Assembly (NCBI GenBank): GCA_946482335.1
Contig: CAMLRG010000014.1
Coordinates: 1-46,106 of the forward strand
Direction of reading: 5' to 3'
Source of the DNA: an uncultured Duganella sp.
GTDB lineage: Bacteria; Pseudomonadota; Gammaproteobacteria; Burkholderiales; Burkholderiaceae
DNA: 46,106 nt
Shown piece by piece: positions 32,059 to 42,073 of this stretch (its first letter is position 1; every line of letters begins with the position of its first letter). Made by a program: the position numbers and the translations under genes. Under the pieces are notes generated by a model. That model was given only the letters and a program-made list of their open reading frames with translations, did not search any database and had not been told where the DNA came from.

Positions 32059-32832
32059 ATGGATCTACCGCTGATATTTTCTGGCTTCGTCGTCGGCTTG
32101 CTGGTCGGGTTGACCGGCGTGGGCGGTGGCTCGCTCATGACACCCCTCTTGACGCTGATGTTCGGCGTCTCCCCCTCGGTGGCCGTGGGCACCGACCTTG
32201 CCTTTGCGTCCATCACCAAGACTGCCGGCACGGCCACCCACCGCTTGCGTGGCACGGTGCGCTGGGACGTGGTGCGCCTGCTGTGCTACGGCGCCTTGCC
32301 GGCCGCCGTGGCCGCGACCCTGGGCCTGAAGTATTTCGGCGCCTTGGACCAGCAGATCGGCCAGTTGATCCGCTACTGCATCGCCGGTTCCGTCATGCTT
32401 ACCGTGGTGGCGATCCTGTTCCGCGGCAAAATGCTGGCCTGGATGCTGGCCCACCCTGACCGGCAATTGCAGGGCAGGGCGCTGGCTGCCGCCACCATCG
32501 CGGCGGGCGCGGTGCTGGGGGCCCTGGTCACGATTTCCTCCATCGGCGCGGGCGCGGTGGGCGCGACCCTGCTGGTGCTGATGTATCCCCGCCTGACCCC
32601 CGCCGAAGTGGCCGGTACCGACATCGCCTACGCCGTGCCGCTGACGGCCATCTCCGCCGCCGGCCACTGGTGGCTGGGCTCGATCGACTGGATGCTGCTG
32701 CTGACCTTGCTGATCGGCTCGGTGCCCGGCATCACGATCGGCTCCTGGTTCGCCCATTCCCTGCCGGAACGCCTGTTGCGCGGGGTGCTGGCCACGGTGC
32801 TGGTCAGCGTGGCCGCCAAGCTGGTGGCCTGA
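32059..32832 (+). CDS. TauE/SafE-family sulfite/sulfonate-type anion exporter
   Basis: 257 aa from the ATG at 32059, with GGGGG ending 4-5 nt upstream. About eight helices in two similar halves. The family signature GLLVGLTGVGGGSLMTPLLTLMFG opens repeat 1 (positions about 32095-32165); VSPSVAVGTDLAFASITKTAGT follows it. Repeat 2 has TISSIGAGAVGATLLVLMYPRLTP and VAGTDIAYAVPLTAISAAGHWW. Family knowledge: exports sulfite, sulfoacetate or related anions, often beside sulfonate or taurine genes. It is located upstream of cysTWA in the same direction, which supports a sulfur role. Confidence 0.9.
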   Translation: MDLPLIFSGFVVGLLVGLTGVGGGSLMTPLLTLMFGVSPSVAVGTDLAFASITKTAGTATHRLRGTVRWDVVRLLCYGALPAAVAATLGLKYFGALDQQIGQLIRYCIAGSVMLTVVAILFRGKMLAWMLAHPDRQLQGRALAAATIAAGAVLGALVTISSIGAGAVGATLLVLMYPRLTPAEVAGTDIAYAVPLTAISAAGHWWLGSIDWMLLLTLLIGSVPGITIGSWFAHSLPERLLRGVLATVLVSVAAKLVA

Positions 32833-32856
32833 ACCCCGGGCAGTACATCTAAGCAA

Positions 32857-32884
32857 ATGACAAAAGGTTAGTTTGGTTTATAAC
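32857..32884 (+). promoter_or_regulatory. Promoter of cysTWA-cysB
   Basis: -35 ATGACA (32857-32862), 16-nt spacer, -10 TATAAC (32879-32884). Each matches the consensus in 5 of 6 positions. The AT-rich stretch just upstream (from about 32845) is where the activator CysB would be expected to bind. Confidence 0.6.
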
Positions 32885-32938
32885 GCATGAATGCGAACAT
32901 GCGCTCCTATTAGTCGAAAATGTAATAAGGGAGCAAGC

Positions 32939-33829
32939 ATGTCTGCAGTAGCTGCGTCAGCGACCGCCTCGCCAGCCGCCCCGGCGGAAAGGCCCAAGGC
33001 CAGGAAAGCGCCATACCGCGTGATGCCGGGCTTTAACCTGTCGCTCGGGTTCACCATCCTGTACCTGACCCTGATCGTCCTGATCCCCCTGTCGGCGATC
33101 TTCCTGAAGACCTTCACCATGAGCTGGGAAGCCTTCTGGGCCGCCGTCACCTCCGAGCGCGTGGTCGCCTCCTACCGACTGACTTTCGGCGCGTCCTTCA
33201 TCGGCGCCTTGTTCAACGTCTTCTTCGGCGGCATCGTGGCCTGGGTGCTGGTGCGCTACCAGTTTCCCGGCAAGCGCATCGTCGACGCCCTGGTCGACCT
33301 GCCGTTCGCGCTGCCGACCGCCGTCGCCGGCATTACCCTGACGGCCCTGTATTCGTCCAACGGCTGGTTCGGCCAGTTCATCGAGGGTGTGCTGGGCATC
33401 AAGGTGGCATTCACGCCGCTGGGCGTGGTGGTGGCGCTGACCTTCATCGGCCTGCCGTTCGTGGTGCGGACCGTGCAGCCGGTGCTGGAGGATGCCGAGC
33501 GCGAACTGGAGGAAGCGGCCGCCAGCCTGGGCGCCTCGGCCTTCCAGACCTTCCGCCGCGTGGTGTTCCCGACCATCCTGCCTTCGCTGCTGACCGGTTT
33601 CGCGCTGGCCTTCGCGCGCGCCACCGGCGAATTCGGTTCCGTGATCTTCATCGCCGGCAATATGCCGCTGGTGTCCGAAATCACGCCGCTGTTCATCATC
33701 ACCAAACTGGAACAGTACGACTACACGGGCGCCACCGCCATCGCCGTGGTCATGCTGGTCGCTTCCTTCATCATGCTGCTGACGATCAATCTGCTGCAAG
33801 CCTGGGCGCGCGGGAGGAATGGCAAATGA
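32939..33829 (+). CDS. cysT: Sulfate/thiosulfate ABC transporter permease CysT
   Basis: 296 aa from the ATG at 32939 with AGGGAG 7 nt upstream. An Ala/Pro-rich N-terminus is followed by six helices. Signatures: [41 protein letters not shown], and the EAA loop [26 protein letters not shown] that contacts the ATPase. [18 protein letters not shown] is typical of CysT/CysU. Forms the channel with CysW. It is the first gene of cysTWA-cysB. Confidence 0.97.
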   Translation: MSAVAASATASPAAPAERPKARKAPYRVMPGFNLSLGFTILYLTLIVLIPLSAIFLKTFTMSWEAFWAAVTSERVVASYRLTFGASFIGALFNVFFGGIVAWVLVRYQFPGKRIVDALVDLPFALPTAVAGITLTALYSSNGWFGQFIEGVLGIKVAFTPLGVVVALTFIGLPFVVRTVQPVLEDAERELEEAAASLGASAFQTFRRVVFPTILPSLLTGFALAFARATGEFGSVIFIAGNMPLVSEITPLFIITKLEQYDYTGATAIAVVMLVASFIMLLTINLLQAWARGRNGK

Positions 33830-34710
33830 GCGCTTCCGTGACCACGATCCGACGCGGCGAACTGCCGCAACGCCATGATGTGCTCGAGCCGCGCTGGGTG
33901 CGCTATGCCCTGATGGCGGTGGCCCTGACTTTCCTCACCCTGTTCCTGTTCGTGCCGCTGGTGGCCGTGTTCACCGAGGCGTTGAAGAAGGGCTGGGACG
34001 TTTACGCGTCCGCCATCGTGGAAGAGGACGCGATTTCCGCCATCAAGCTCACGCTGCTGACGGCCGCCATCGCCGTGCCGCTCAACCTGGTATTTGGCGT
34101 CGCCGCTTCCTGGGCCATCACCAAGTTCGAGTTCCGGGGCAAGAGCCTGCTGCTGACGCTGATCGACCTGCCGTTCTCGGTATCGCCGGTGATTTCGGGC
34201 CTGATCTATGTGCTGCTGTTCGGCGCCCAGGGCTGGTTCGGTCCATGGCTGGCGGAGCACGACATCAAGATCCTGTTCGCGGTGCCGGGCATCGTGATCG
34301 CCACCATCTTCATCACCTTCCCCTTCGTGGCGCGCGAACTGATCCCGCTGATGCAAGCCCAGGGCAGCGAGGAAGAGGAGGCGGCCGTGGTGCTGGGTGC
34401 CAATGGCTGGCAAACCTTCTTCCGCGTGACCCTGCCCAACATCAAGTGGGGCCTGCTGTATGGCGTGATCCTGTGTAACGCCCGTGCGATGGGCGAGTTC
34501 GGCGCGGTGTCGGTGGTCTCCGGCCATATCCGCGGCGAGACCAATACCATGCCGCTGCAGGTGGAGATCCTGTACAACGAATACAACTTCGCCGCCGCCT
34601 TTGCCGTGGCCTCGCTGCTGGCGCTGCTGGCGCTGGTGACCCTGGCGGTAAAGTCCTTTATCGAATGGCGCCTGCACGAAAATTATGGCGACGACGCCAA
34701 GGAGCAATGA
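33826..34710 (+). CDS. cysW: Sulfate/thiosulfate ABC transporter permease CysW
   Basis: 294 aa; the ATG overlaps the cysT TGA (ATGA). Six helices; signatures [20 protein letters not shown], the EAA loop [27 protein letters not shown], and [29 protein letters not shown], the last of which is diagnostic for CysW. Partner of CysT in the inner membrane. Confidence 0.97.
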   Translation: MSASVTTIRRGELPQRHDVLEPRWVRYALMAVALTFLTLFLFVPLVAVFTEALKKGWDVYASAIVEEDAISAIKLTLLTAAIAVPLNLVFGVAASWAITKFEFRGKSLLLTLIDLPFSVSPVISGLIYVLLFGAQGWFGPWLAEHDIKILFAVPGIVIATIFITFPFVARELIPLMQAQGSEEEEAAVVLGANGWQTFFRVTLPNIKWGLLYGVILCNARAMGEFGAVSVVSGHIRGETNTMPLQVEILYNEYNFAAAFAVASLLALLALVTLAVKSFIEWRLHENYGDDAKEQ

Positions 34711-34711
34711 C

Positions 34712-35776
34712 ATGACGATCGCAGTCAAGAACATCAACAAGCGTTTCGGCGACTTCGTCGCCCTGGACAATGTGTCGCTCGACTTCCCGCAGGGCGAGCT
34801 GACCGCGCTGCTCGGCCCATCGGGCTGCGGCAAGACCACGCTGCTGCGCTGCATCGCCGGCCTGGAACATCCCGATTCGGGCCAGGTGCTGCTCGACGGC
34901 CAGGATGCCTCCGACCGCCACGTGCGCGAGCGCCAGGTGGGCTTCGTCTTCCAGCACTATGCGCTGTTCAAGCACATGACCGTGTTCGAAAACGTGGCTT
35001 TCGGCCTGCGCGTCAAGCCGCGCAAGGAGCGCCCGTCGGAAGAGCAGATCCGCCGCAAGGTCAAGGAATTGCTGGAACTGGTGCAGCTCGACTGGCTGGC
35101 CGACCGCTATCCGCCGCAGCTGTCCGGCGGCCAACGCCAGCGTATCGCCCTGGCGCGCGCGCTGGCCGTTGAGCCGCGCGTACTGCTGCTGGACGAACCG
35201 TTCGGCGCGCTGGACGCCAAGGTGCGCAAGGAATTGCGCCGCTGGCTGCGCCGCCTGCACGACGAATTGCACGTGACCTCGATCTTCGTGACCCACGACC
35301 AGGAAGAAGCGCTGGAGGTGGCCGACCGCGTGGTGCTGATGAACAAGGGCCACGTCGAGCAACTGGGCTCGCCGGACGAGGTGTACAACCACCCGGCCTC
35401 GCCCTTCGTGTACGGCTTCCTCGGTAACGTCAACGTGTTCCATGGCCGCGTGCACGAAGGCGTGCTGGCCAGCGATGGCGTTGAATTCGACGTGGAAGGC
35501 CATGGCAGCGGCAAGGGCACGGCCTATATCCGTCCGCACGACCTGGAAGTGGAGCGCTATGTGCCGGGCGCGGAAGGCATCGTCGTCAAGCTGCGCCGCG
35601 CGCATGCCATCGGCCCGCTGGCCCAGCTCGATCTCGAGCGCAGCGACAATGCCCAGATCATCGAGGCCACCATTTCCAATGAGCGCTATGTCGCGCTGAA
35701 CCTGAAAGACGGCGAGACCCTGGTGGTGCGTCCCAAGCGCTTGCGCGTCTTCGTGGATGAAGGGGCCCACGCATGA
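34712..35776 (+). CDS. cysA: Sulfate/thiosulfate ABC transporter ATPase CysA
   Basis: 354 aa from the ATG at 34712 with AAGGAG 7 nt upstream; the frame continues upstream inside cysW but with no site. Motifs: [23 protein letters not shown] start, Walker [27 protein letters not shown], signature [15 protein letters not shown], Walker [16 protein letters not shown], and [14 protein letters not shown]. The C-terminal regulatory domain includes [12 protein letters not shown]. Energises CysTW. Overlaps cysB by 4 nt. Confidence 0.98.
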   Translation: MTIAVKNINKRFGDFVALDNVSLDFPQGELTALLGPSGCGKTTLLRCIAGLEHPDSGQVLLDGQDASDRHVRERQVGFVFQHYALFKHMTVFENVAFGLRVKPRKERPSEEQIRRKVKELLELVQLDWLADRYPPQLSGGQRQRIALARALAVEPRVLLLDEPFGALDAKVRKELRRWLRRLHDELHVTSIFVTHDQEEALEVADRVVLMNKGHVEQLGSPDEVYNHPASPFVYGFLGNVNVFHGRVHEGVLASDGVEFDVEGHGSGKGTAYIRPHDLEVERYVPGAEGIVVKLRRAHAIGPLAQLDLERSDNAQIIEATISNERYVALNLKDGETLVVRPKRLRVFVDEGAHA

Positions 35777-36705
35777 ACTTCCAGCAATTGCGCTCCGTGC
35801 GCGAAGCGGCGCGCCGCAACTACAACCTGACCGAAGTCGCCAACGCGCTGTTCACCTCGCAGCCGGGCGTGAGCCGCCAGATCCGCGAACTGGAAGACGA
35901 GCTGGGCGTCATCATCTTCGAACGCAACGGCAAGCGCCTGACCGGCCTGACCGAGCCGGGCAAGGGCATCCTGAAGATCGTCGACCGCCTGCTGGTGGAA
36001 GCGGAAAACCTGCAGCAGGCCAGCCTGGAATTCACCGGCCAGAAAACCGGCACGCTGACCATCGCGGCCACCCACACCCAGGCGCGCTATGCGCTGCCGA
36101 GGGCGGTCTCGCACTTCCGCAGCGCCTTCCCGGACGTACGCATCGCCCTGCAGCAAAGCGCGCCGGACCATATCGCCGAGTGGGTCCTGTCGGGCAAGGC
36201 CGATATCGGCATCGCCACCGAGGGCCTGTCGCAATTCCCGGACCTGGTGTCCTTCCCTTGCTACAAATGGAGCCACCTGGTGGTGGTGCCGGACGGCCAC
36301 CCGCTGCTGGGGCGCTCGCCGATCCGGCTGGAAGACCTGGCCGATTACCCGCTGATCACCTACGACGTGGGCTTCACCGGGCGTGGCCATATCGATGCCG
36401 CCTTCGACACGGCGGGCGTGCGCCCTGACATCGTGCTGACCGCCATGGATTCCGACGTCATCAAGCAATACGTGGCGCTGGGCCTGGGCGTGGGCCTGGT
36501 GGCGTCGATGGCCTTCGACCACGGCCGCGACAAGGGCTTGCGCGCCATCGAAGCGTCACACCTGTTCGCCGTGAACACCACGCGCCTGGCGCTGCGCAAG
36601 GGTGCCTACCTGCGCTCCTACGCTTACGAGTTCATCGCCCAGTTCGCGCCCGGGCTCAGCCGCCGCGATATCGAGCAGGCCATGCAGCCCGGCGAGGCGC
36701 TGTAG
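35773..36705 (+). CDS. cysB: LysR-type regulator CysB
   Basis: 310 aa; its ATG overlaps the cysA stop (ATGA). The helix-turn-helix is [45 protein letters not shown], the hallmark of CysB/Cbl. The ligand domain has [21 protein letters not shown]-like [14 protein letters not shown] and [22 protein letters not shown], which match CysB at the sulfate/acetylserine site. Family knowledge: tetrameric activator of sulfur assimilation genes, induced by O-acetylserine/N-acetylserine. Being last in the operon it activates, it could form a positive loop. Cbl cannot be fully excluded. Confidence 0.94.
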   Translation: MNFQQLRSVREAARRNYNLTEVANALFTSQPGVSRQIRELEDELGVIIFERNGKRLTGLTEPGKGILKIVDRLLVEAENLQQASLEFTGQKTGTLTIAATHTQARYALPRAVSHFRSAFPDVRIALQQSAPDHIAEWVLSGKADIGIATEGLSQFPDLVSFPCYKWSHLVVVPDGHPLLGRSPIRLEDLADYPLITYDVGFTGRGHIDAAFDTAGVRPDIVLTAMDSDVIKQYVALGLGVGLVASMAFDHGRDKGLRAIEASHLFAVNTTRLALRKGAYLRSYAYEFIAQFAPGLSRRDIEQAMQPGEAL

Positions 36706-36706
36706 C

Positions 36707-38410
36707 TCAGAACTCTTCCCAGTCGCCCACCGCCGCCTGACGCGCCGGCGCGGCAGCCTTCGTAGCGGGCTTGCTGCGCGGTTGCAGGCGCATCACCACG
36801 GCACTGCGCTGCGGCCGCGCAGCGCCGGGCGCAGCTTCGGTTTTCACGGCGTTTACGCTGTGCTGCCCGCCGGCCAGGCGGAACACGCTGACCGCCTGCG
36901 CCAGCGATGCGGCCTGGTCCTGCAGCGCCCCGGCCGCCGCCGCTGCTTGTTCCACCAGCGCGGCATTCTGCTGCGTCATATTGTCCATCTGGACGACGGT
37001 TGCATTGATTTGCTGGATTCCTGCGCTTTGCTCATCGCTGGCGGTGGAGATCTCGCCGATGATGTCGCTCACGCGCTGCACGCTGTTCACCACCTCCTGC
37101 ATGGTGCTGCCCGCCTGGTCGGCCAGGCGGCTGCCTTCCTCCACCTGCGCCACGGAATTGTCGATCAGCTGCTTGATTTCCTTGGCAGCGCCGGCGGCGC
37201 GCTGCGCCAGGTTGCGCACTTCCGACGCAACGACGGCAAAGCCGCGTCCCTGTTCGCCGGCGCGCGCAGCTTCCACCGCCGCGTTCAGTGCCAGGATATT
37301 GGTCTGGAATGCGATGCCGTCGATGACGGAAATGATCTCCACGATCTTGTAGGCCGATTCGTTAATGGCGCTCATCTTGTCGACCACTTGCGATACCACG
37401 GCGCCGCCGCGCTGCGCGACCTCGGATGCGCTGCTGGCCAATTGGTTGGCCTGGCGCGCATTGTCCGCGTTCTGGCGCACGGTGGACGTCAATTCCTCCA
37501 TCGACGATGCGGTTTCCTCCAGCGAGCTTGCCTGTTGCTCGGTGCGCGCGGACAGGTCCAGGTTGCCGCTGGCGATTTCCGAGGAAGCGTTGGTGATCGA
37601 ATCGGTTGCCGTGCGCACGTTGCTGACAATGCCGGCCAGGCTGCCGTTCATGTCGCGCAGCGCCGCCAGCAGCTTGCCGGTTTCATCGTTGCTGCGCACG
37701 TCGATATCCTGCGTCAGGTCGCCCGCCGCCACCGCTTGCGCCAGGTGCACAGCGCGGTTGAGCGGCGCGGTAATGCTGCGCACCAGCCACCAGCCAATGC
37801 CGGCGGCCAAGGCAAGGCCGGCGAACAGCAGGCCGATCGTCAGCAGGCGAAAGCTGCTGTAGCTCGCCTGCGATGCTTCGTATTCGCTCTTGCCAACCTC
37901 CATCTGGATCTCGATCAATCTGTTCATCGAGTCGCGAACCGGTAAGAAGGTCTCTTCCATGCGGCCTTTCAGCAAGGCGTTGATGCGCGCCACATCACCG
38001 GCGCGGGCTGCTTCAAGCGCCGGTTGCATGCCTTCCTTGAGGAATACCGCACGCGCCGCAGTAAAGCGGTCGGTCAGCACCTTTTCTTCAGGCGTCAGTT
38101 TGGTAATCGCAAAGCGCTCCCAGGACTTGGTCGCGGCCGCGGCATTGGCTTCGATGGTGGCGACCATCTCGGGCAGCTTTGAAGGGTCCAGGTTGTCGGC
38201 GCCGCCCAGCGCAATCTGGTTGCGGTTGATGTAGCGGATGACTTCCTGCAGATTCTGCAGCGCGACCAACCGGTCTTCGTACACGCTCTTCAGCGATGCG
38301 TTGGTGCCGGACAGGCTGGTGATCCCGGCCAGGCCGATGACAGTCATGAAAGCCGACAGAATGGCCAGCACCGCCACCAGGCGTGCCTTGATCGAAAGAT
38401 TGTTAAGCAT
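36707..38410 (-). CDS. Methyl-accepting chemotaxis protein
   Basis: 567 aa from the ATG at 38410 with GGAG 6 nt upstream. TM1 at about 11-33, a periplasmic four-helix-bundle sensor (34-187), TM2 at 188-210, HAMP 211-263, then the signalling domain with the conserved hairpin tip [20 protein letters not shown]. The protein ends in DWEEF, matching the xWxxF tether that binds CheR and CheB. This is a Tar/Tsr-type receptor. The sensor segment shows no recognisable ligand motif. No che gene is nearby, and it is convergent with cysB with 1 nt between stops. Confidence 0.95.
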   Translation of the reverse strand: MLNNLSIKARLVAVLAILSAFMTVIGLAGITSLSGTNASLKSVYEDRLVALQNLQEVIRYINRNQIALGGADNLDPSKLPEMVATIEANAAAATKSWERFAITKLTPEEKVLTDRFTAARAVFLKEGMQPALEAARAGDVARINALLKGRMEETFLPVRDSMNRLIEIQMEVGKSEYEASQASYSSFRLLTIGLLFAGLALAAGIGWWLVRSITAPLNRAVHLAQAVAAGDLTQDIDVRSNDETGKLLAALRDMNGSLAGIVSNVRTATDSITNASSEIASGNLDLSARTEQQASSLEETASSMEELTSTVRQNADNARQANQLASSASEVAQRGGAVVSQVVDKMSAINESAYKIVEIISVIDGIAFQTNILALNAAVEAARAGEQGRGFAVVASEVRNLAQRAAGAAKEIKQLIDNSVAQVEEGSRLADQAGSTMQEVVNSVQRVSDIIGEISTASDEQSAGIQQINATVVQMDNMTQQNAALVEQAAAAAGALQDQAASLAQAVSVFRLAGGQHSVNAVKTEAAPGAARPQRSAVVMRLQPRSKPATKAAAPARQAAVGDWEEF

Positions 38411-38535
38411 GTACGTCTCCTGCTGCGCATCTGCGCAGGCCGCGTTTCTCGGGTTTGAGGGGAATTCAAGCCGCAAGGGTGGGGCGGCGCAAGACAGGGC
38501 AGGAATGGTCCGGGAGACGGACGCCCTGTAACCCG

Positions 38536-38564
38536 ATGCTAGCAACAAGGTTGCGGCAAGGCAA
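38536..38564 (-). promoter_or_regulatory. Candidate promoter of the chemoreceptor gene
   Basis: On the minus strand, TTGCCT (38564-38559), a 17-nt spacer and TAGCAT (38541-38536). It predicts a leader of about 118 nt. No sigma-28 (TAAA-N15-GCCGATAA) motif was seen, so flagellar control is not obvious. Confidence 0.45.
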
Positions 38565-38587
38565 GTGAGAATTGGTGAGAATGTCGT

Positions 38588-39634
38588 TTATTGGCCCGGA
38601 TTGGGCAGCCGGGCATGGATGGCATCGACCGCCGCCACGATCTCCGGTGACAGTCTGACATCGAGCGCGTCGATGTTTTCGCGCAGTTGGTCCAGTGTGG
38701 TGGCGCCGATGATGGTGGAGGCGACGAACCAGCGCGAGTAACACCAGGCCAGCGCCAGTTGCGCCGGGGTGATGCCATGCTCGCGCGCCAGCTTCGCATA
38801 CTGCGCCACCGCATCGACCACGCCCTGGCGCAGGTAGCGCGGGCTCCAGGTCGGAGGGAAGATCGTCAGGCGCCCATGCGCCTTGGGATTGTCGTGGTAC
38901 TTCGCACTCAACTGCCCGAACGCCAGCGGGCTGTATGCCAGCAGGCTCACTTGCGCGCGGAAGCAAGTCTCGTCCAGGAAGCTGGTCTCGAAGTGGCGTG
39001 CGGTCAGGTTGTACAGGTTCTGGATGGTGGCGATGCGCGGCAAGCCTTTCATTTCGGCCTGTTTGACGAATTCGCATACGCCCCAGCAGCTTTCGTTCGA
39101 TACGCCGATGTGGCGGATCTTGCCTTCCTTGACCAGGTCGCCCAGCACGGCCAGCGTTTCCTGCACGGCGATGCTGTGGCGCTCCTTGCCGGGATCGAAC
39201 TGGCTGGCACCGAAGATCGGCACGTTGCGGCTCGGCCAGTGCAGCTGGTACAGGTCGATGTAGTCGGTCTGCAGGCGCTGCAGGCTGGATTCCACGGCAG
39301 CGCGGATATGGGCCGCGTTGTGGTTGCTCTTGCCCTTGCGGATCCAGTGCAGGTAGGGGTTGGGGCCGGCGATCTTGGTTGCCAGCACCACGTCGGCACG
39401 GCGGCCGGATCTCTTCAGCCAGCTGCCGATGAAGCGTTCGGTCGCACCCTGGGTCGCGGCGGACGGCATCACGGGATACAGCTCCGCCGTGTCGATGAAA
39501 TTGATGCCGCGCTCCAGTGCGAAATCCAGCTGGGCATGCGCCTCGGCCTCAGTGTTCTGCTGGCCGAAGGTCATGGTGCCAAGGCACGCCTTGCTGACCT
39601 TCAGGCCGCTGCGGCCAAGGGTGACCCGTTCCAC
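38588..39634 (-). CDS. Aldo/keto reductase, Tas-like
   Basis: 348 aa from a GTG start located 1 nt after the pyrD stop. The AKR catalytic residues are in place: Asp and Tyr in FIDTAELYP, Lys in VVLATKIAG and His in YQLHWP. The segment YPVMPSAATQGATERFIGSWL and the NPYLHWIRKGKSNHN stretch are typical of Tas-type NADP(H)-dependent reductases. IGVSNESCWGVCEF and TTIIGATTLDQLREN are family motifs near the cofactor. Substrate unknown; Tas in E. coli can suppress a tyrosine auxotrophy. Probably co-transcribed with pyrD. Confidence 0.92.
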   Translation of the reverse strand: MERVTLGRSGLKVSKACLGTMTFGQQNTEAEAHAQLDFALERGINFIDTAELYPVMPSAATQGATERFIGSWLKRSGRRADVVLATKIAGPNPYLHWIRKGKSNHNAAHIRAAVESSLQRLQTDYIDLYQLHWPSRNVPIFGASQFDPGKERHSIAVQETLAVLGDLVKEGKIRHIGVSNESCWGVCEFVKQAEMKGLPRIATIQNLYNLTARHFETSFLDETCFRAQVSLLAYSPLAFGQLSAKYHDNPKAHGRLTIFPPTWSPRYLRQGVVDAVAQYAKLAREHGITPAQLALAWCYSRWFVASTIIGATTLDQLRENIDALDVRLSPEIVAAVDAIHARLPNPGQ

Positions 39635-39635
39635 T

Positions 39636-40676
39636 TCAGCCCCGCAATGCCTCGGCGCACTCGCGCACCAGCGCCGGGCCGGCGTAGATCAGCCCCGAAT
39701 ACAGCTGCACCAGCTGCGCGCCGGCGTCGATCTTGGCCTTGGCATCCTTGCCCTGCATGATGCCGCCCACGCCGATGATGGGCAGCGCATCACCCAGTTC
39801 CGCCTTCAGCAGGCGGATCACCTGGTTCGACAGCTCGAACACCGGCGCGCCCGACAGGCCGCCGGTTTCAGCGCCGTGCTGCATGCCTTCGACGGCGGTG
39901 CGGCTCAGCGTGGTATTGGTGGCGATCACGCCATCGATCTTATGGCGCAGCAGTGCGTCGGCGATATTCTTCACCTGGTCGCCATCCATGTCCGGCGCGA
40001 TCTTCAGCGTCATCGGCACGTAGCGCTTGTGCTGGTCGGCCAGGCGCAATTGCGCCTCCTTCAGCTGCGACAGCAGGCCGTCCAGCTCCGACGCGCCCTG
40101 CAGCTGGCGCAGGTTCTTGGTGTTGGGCGAAGAGATGTTGACCGTGACATAGCTGGCGTAGGGATAGACCTTGTCCAGGCAATGCAGGTAATCGTCGACC
40201 GCGCGCTCGATCGGGGTGTCGGCATTCTTGCCGATGTTCAGGCCCAGCACGCCCTCGCGGTTCTGGTAAAAGCGCGAAGACTGCACGTTGGCCACGAAGG
40301 CGTCGACGCCGCCGTTGTTGAAGCCCATGCGGTTGATGATGCCGTGCGCCGCCGGGATGCGGAACATGCGCGGCTTCGGGTTGCCCGCTTGCGCGCGCGG
40401 GGTCACGGTACCCACCTCGATCGAGCCGAAGCCCAGGTCGGCCAGGGCGTCGATGAAGGCGCCATCCTTGTCCAGGCCGGCGGCCAGGCCGACCGGGTTG
40501 CGGAAGGTGAGGCCCATCACGGTGCGCGGATCGTCTTGCGGGCGGCGCACCAGGGCGCGCGTCAAGCCCAGTGCCGACAGGCGCTTCAGTGCGGGCAATG
40601 TGAAATGGTGGGCGGATTCCGCGTCCATCGAGAACAGGATGGGGCGGGCGAGGGCGTACAGGAATTTATCGGACAT
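39636..40676 (-). CDS. pyrD: Dihydroorotate dehydrogenase (quinone), class 2
   Basis: 346 aa from the ATG at 40676. The N-terminal amphipathic segment ([21 protein letters not shown]) is the membrane-contact extension of class 2 enzymes. FMN/substrate motifs: [47 protein letters not shown] with the catalytic Ser, ATNTTLSR, and [12 protein letters not shown]. It oxidises dihydroorotate to orotate in pyrimidine synthesis, passing electrons to quinone at the inner membrane. Divergent from the M20 peptidase pair. Confidence 0.98.
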   Translation of the reverse strand: MSDKFLYALARPILFSMDAESAHHFTLPALKRLSALGLTRALVRRPQDDPRTVMGLTFRNPVGLAAGLDKDGAFIDALADLGFGSIEVGTVTPRAQAGNPKPRMFRIPAAHGIINRMGFNNGGVDAFVANVQSSRFYQNREGVLGLNIGKNADTPIERAVDDYLHCLDKVYPYASYVTVNISSPNTKNLRQLQGASELDGLLSQLKEAQLRLADQHKRYVPMTLKIAPDMDGDQVKNIADALLRHKIDGVIATNTTLSRTAVEGMQHGAETGGLSGAPVFELSNQVIRLLKAELGDALPIIGVGGIMQGKDAKAKIDAGAQLVQLYSGLIYAGPALVRECAEALRG

Positions 40677-40735
40677 GCTGGTCAGCTTTGGTGTATTTTG
40701 TAGCATTTTACACTGCACCACCTGGAGGACCTTTC

Positions 40736-42061
40736 GTGATCAAGCCCGGACTCGCCCTGCTGGCCAGCCTTTCCCTGCCCGCCGTCGCCGCTGCCGCCGC
40801 GGAAAACCCGCCGCTGGCTGCCGCCATCGCGCGCGACTACAAGGCGACATTGGAACCGCTGTTCAACCACCTGCACGCCAACCCCGAGCTGTCCTATATG
40901 GAAGTGCAGACGGCGGCGCGCATGGCGAAGGAATTGCGCGCGGCGGGCTTCGAAGTGACCGAAGGCGTGGGCAAGACCGGGCTGGTGGCCATCCTGCGCA
41001 ACGGCAAAGGCCCGACCGTGATGGTGCGCGCCGACATGGATGCGCTGCCGGTGGAAGAGAAGTCCGACGCGCCGAACGCCTCGAAGGTCAAGGTCAAGGA
41101 TTTGAGCGGCAATGTGGTGCCGGTAATGCACGCCTGCGGCCACGACGTGCATATGACCAGCCTGGTCGGCACCGCACACCAGATGGCCGCCCGCAAGGGC
41201 GATTGGAAAGGCACGCTGATGCTGGTCGGCCAGCCGGCCGAGGAGCGCACCGGCGGCGCGCTCGACATGATGGCTGACGGTATCTACAAGCGCTTCGGCA
41301 AGCCCGACTACGCCCTCTCGCTGCACGTGGGCGCCGACATCGAAGCGGGCAAGATCGATGTCAGCGAAGCGCCATTTTCCGGCGCCGACCTGATGGAAAT
41401 CGTAGTGCACGGCGTGGGCACGCATGGCGCCAGCCCGCACATGGGCAAGGATCCGGTGGTGATCGCATCGCAGATCGTGCTGGGCCTGCAGAACGTGGTC
41501 ACGCGCGACATCGCCCCGCGCGAAGCGGCGCTCATCACCGTCGGTTCCTTCCACGCCGGCAGCAAGGGCAATGTGATCGGCGACAGCGCCCGCCTGGAGT
41601 TGACGGTGCGCTCGGAAAGCGACGAAGCACGCGCCAAGCTGCTGGCAGGCATCAAGCGCGTGGCCGAAAACACGGCGCGCGCCGCCGGCATCCCGGAAGA
41701 CAGGCTGCCTGAGATCCGCCACACCGACCGCCCGGTGCCGCCGACCCTGAACGACAAGGCCATGATGCAGCGCCTGCGTGCCGTTTGGTCGGCCAAGCTG
41801 GGCGAAGGCATCTTCGACAAGGGCTACCAGCGCGGCGGCATGGTCGGAGAAGACTATGCCCACTTCATTTACGGCCAGGGCATCCCGAGCGTCTACTTCA
41901 TGGTGGGCGGCACGCCGGCCGCGCAAGTGGCCGCCGCTCGCGCCGGCAAAGCCACGCTGGCCTACAACCACAGCCCGCTGTTCCGCGTCGATGCGGAAAA
42001 GTCGATCCAGACCGGCGTACTCGCCACCACGACCGCCTTGCTGGACCTGATGAAAAAATAA
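40736..42061 (+). CDS. Secreted M20-family metallo-amidohydrolase, copy 1
   Basis: 441 aa from the GTG at 40736 with GGAGG 7 nt upstream. Signal peptide [16 protein letters not shown]. The M20 amidohydrolase motifs are present: [28 protein letters not shown], the dimerisation-domain stretch [16 protein letters not shown] and the late metal histidine in YNHSPLFR. Family knowledge: this branch (hippurate hydrolase/IAA-amino-acid hydrolase-like) removes N-acyl groups from amino acids or trims dipeptides. Export suggests a periplasmic nutrient role. The next gene is a close paralogue. Confidence 0.92.
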   Translation: MIKPGLALLASLSLPAVAAAAAENPPLAAAIARDYKATLEPLFNHLHANPELSYMEVQTAARMAKELRAAGFEVTEGVGKTGLVAILRNGKGPTVMVRADMDALPVEEKSDAPNASKVKVKDLSGNVVPVMHACGHDVHMTSLVGTAHQMAARKGDWKGTLMLVGQPAEERTGGALDMMADGIYKRFGKPDYALSLHVGADIEAGKIDVSEAPFSGADLMEIVVHGVGTHGASPHMGKDPVVIASQIVLGLQNVVTRDIAPREAALITVGSFHAGSKGNVIGDSARLELTVRSESDEARAKLLAGIKRVAENTARAAGIPEDRLPEIRHTDRPVPPTLNDKAMMQRLRAVWSAKLGEGIFDKGYQRGGMVGEDYAHFIYGQGIPSVYFMVGGTPAAQVAAARAGKATLAYNHSPLFRVDAEKSIQTGVLATTTALLDLMKK

Positions 42062-42073
42062 GGAGAGCGCACC

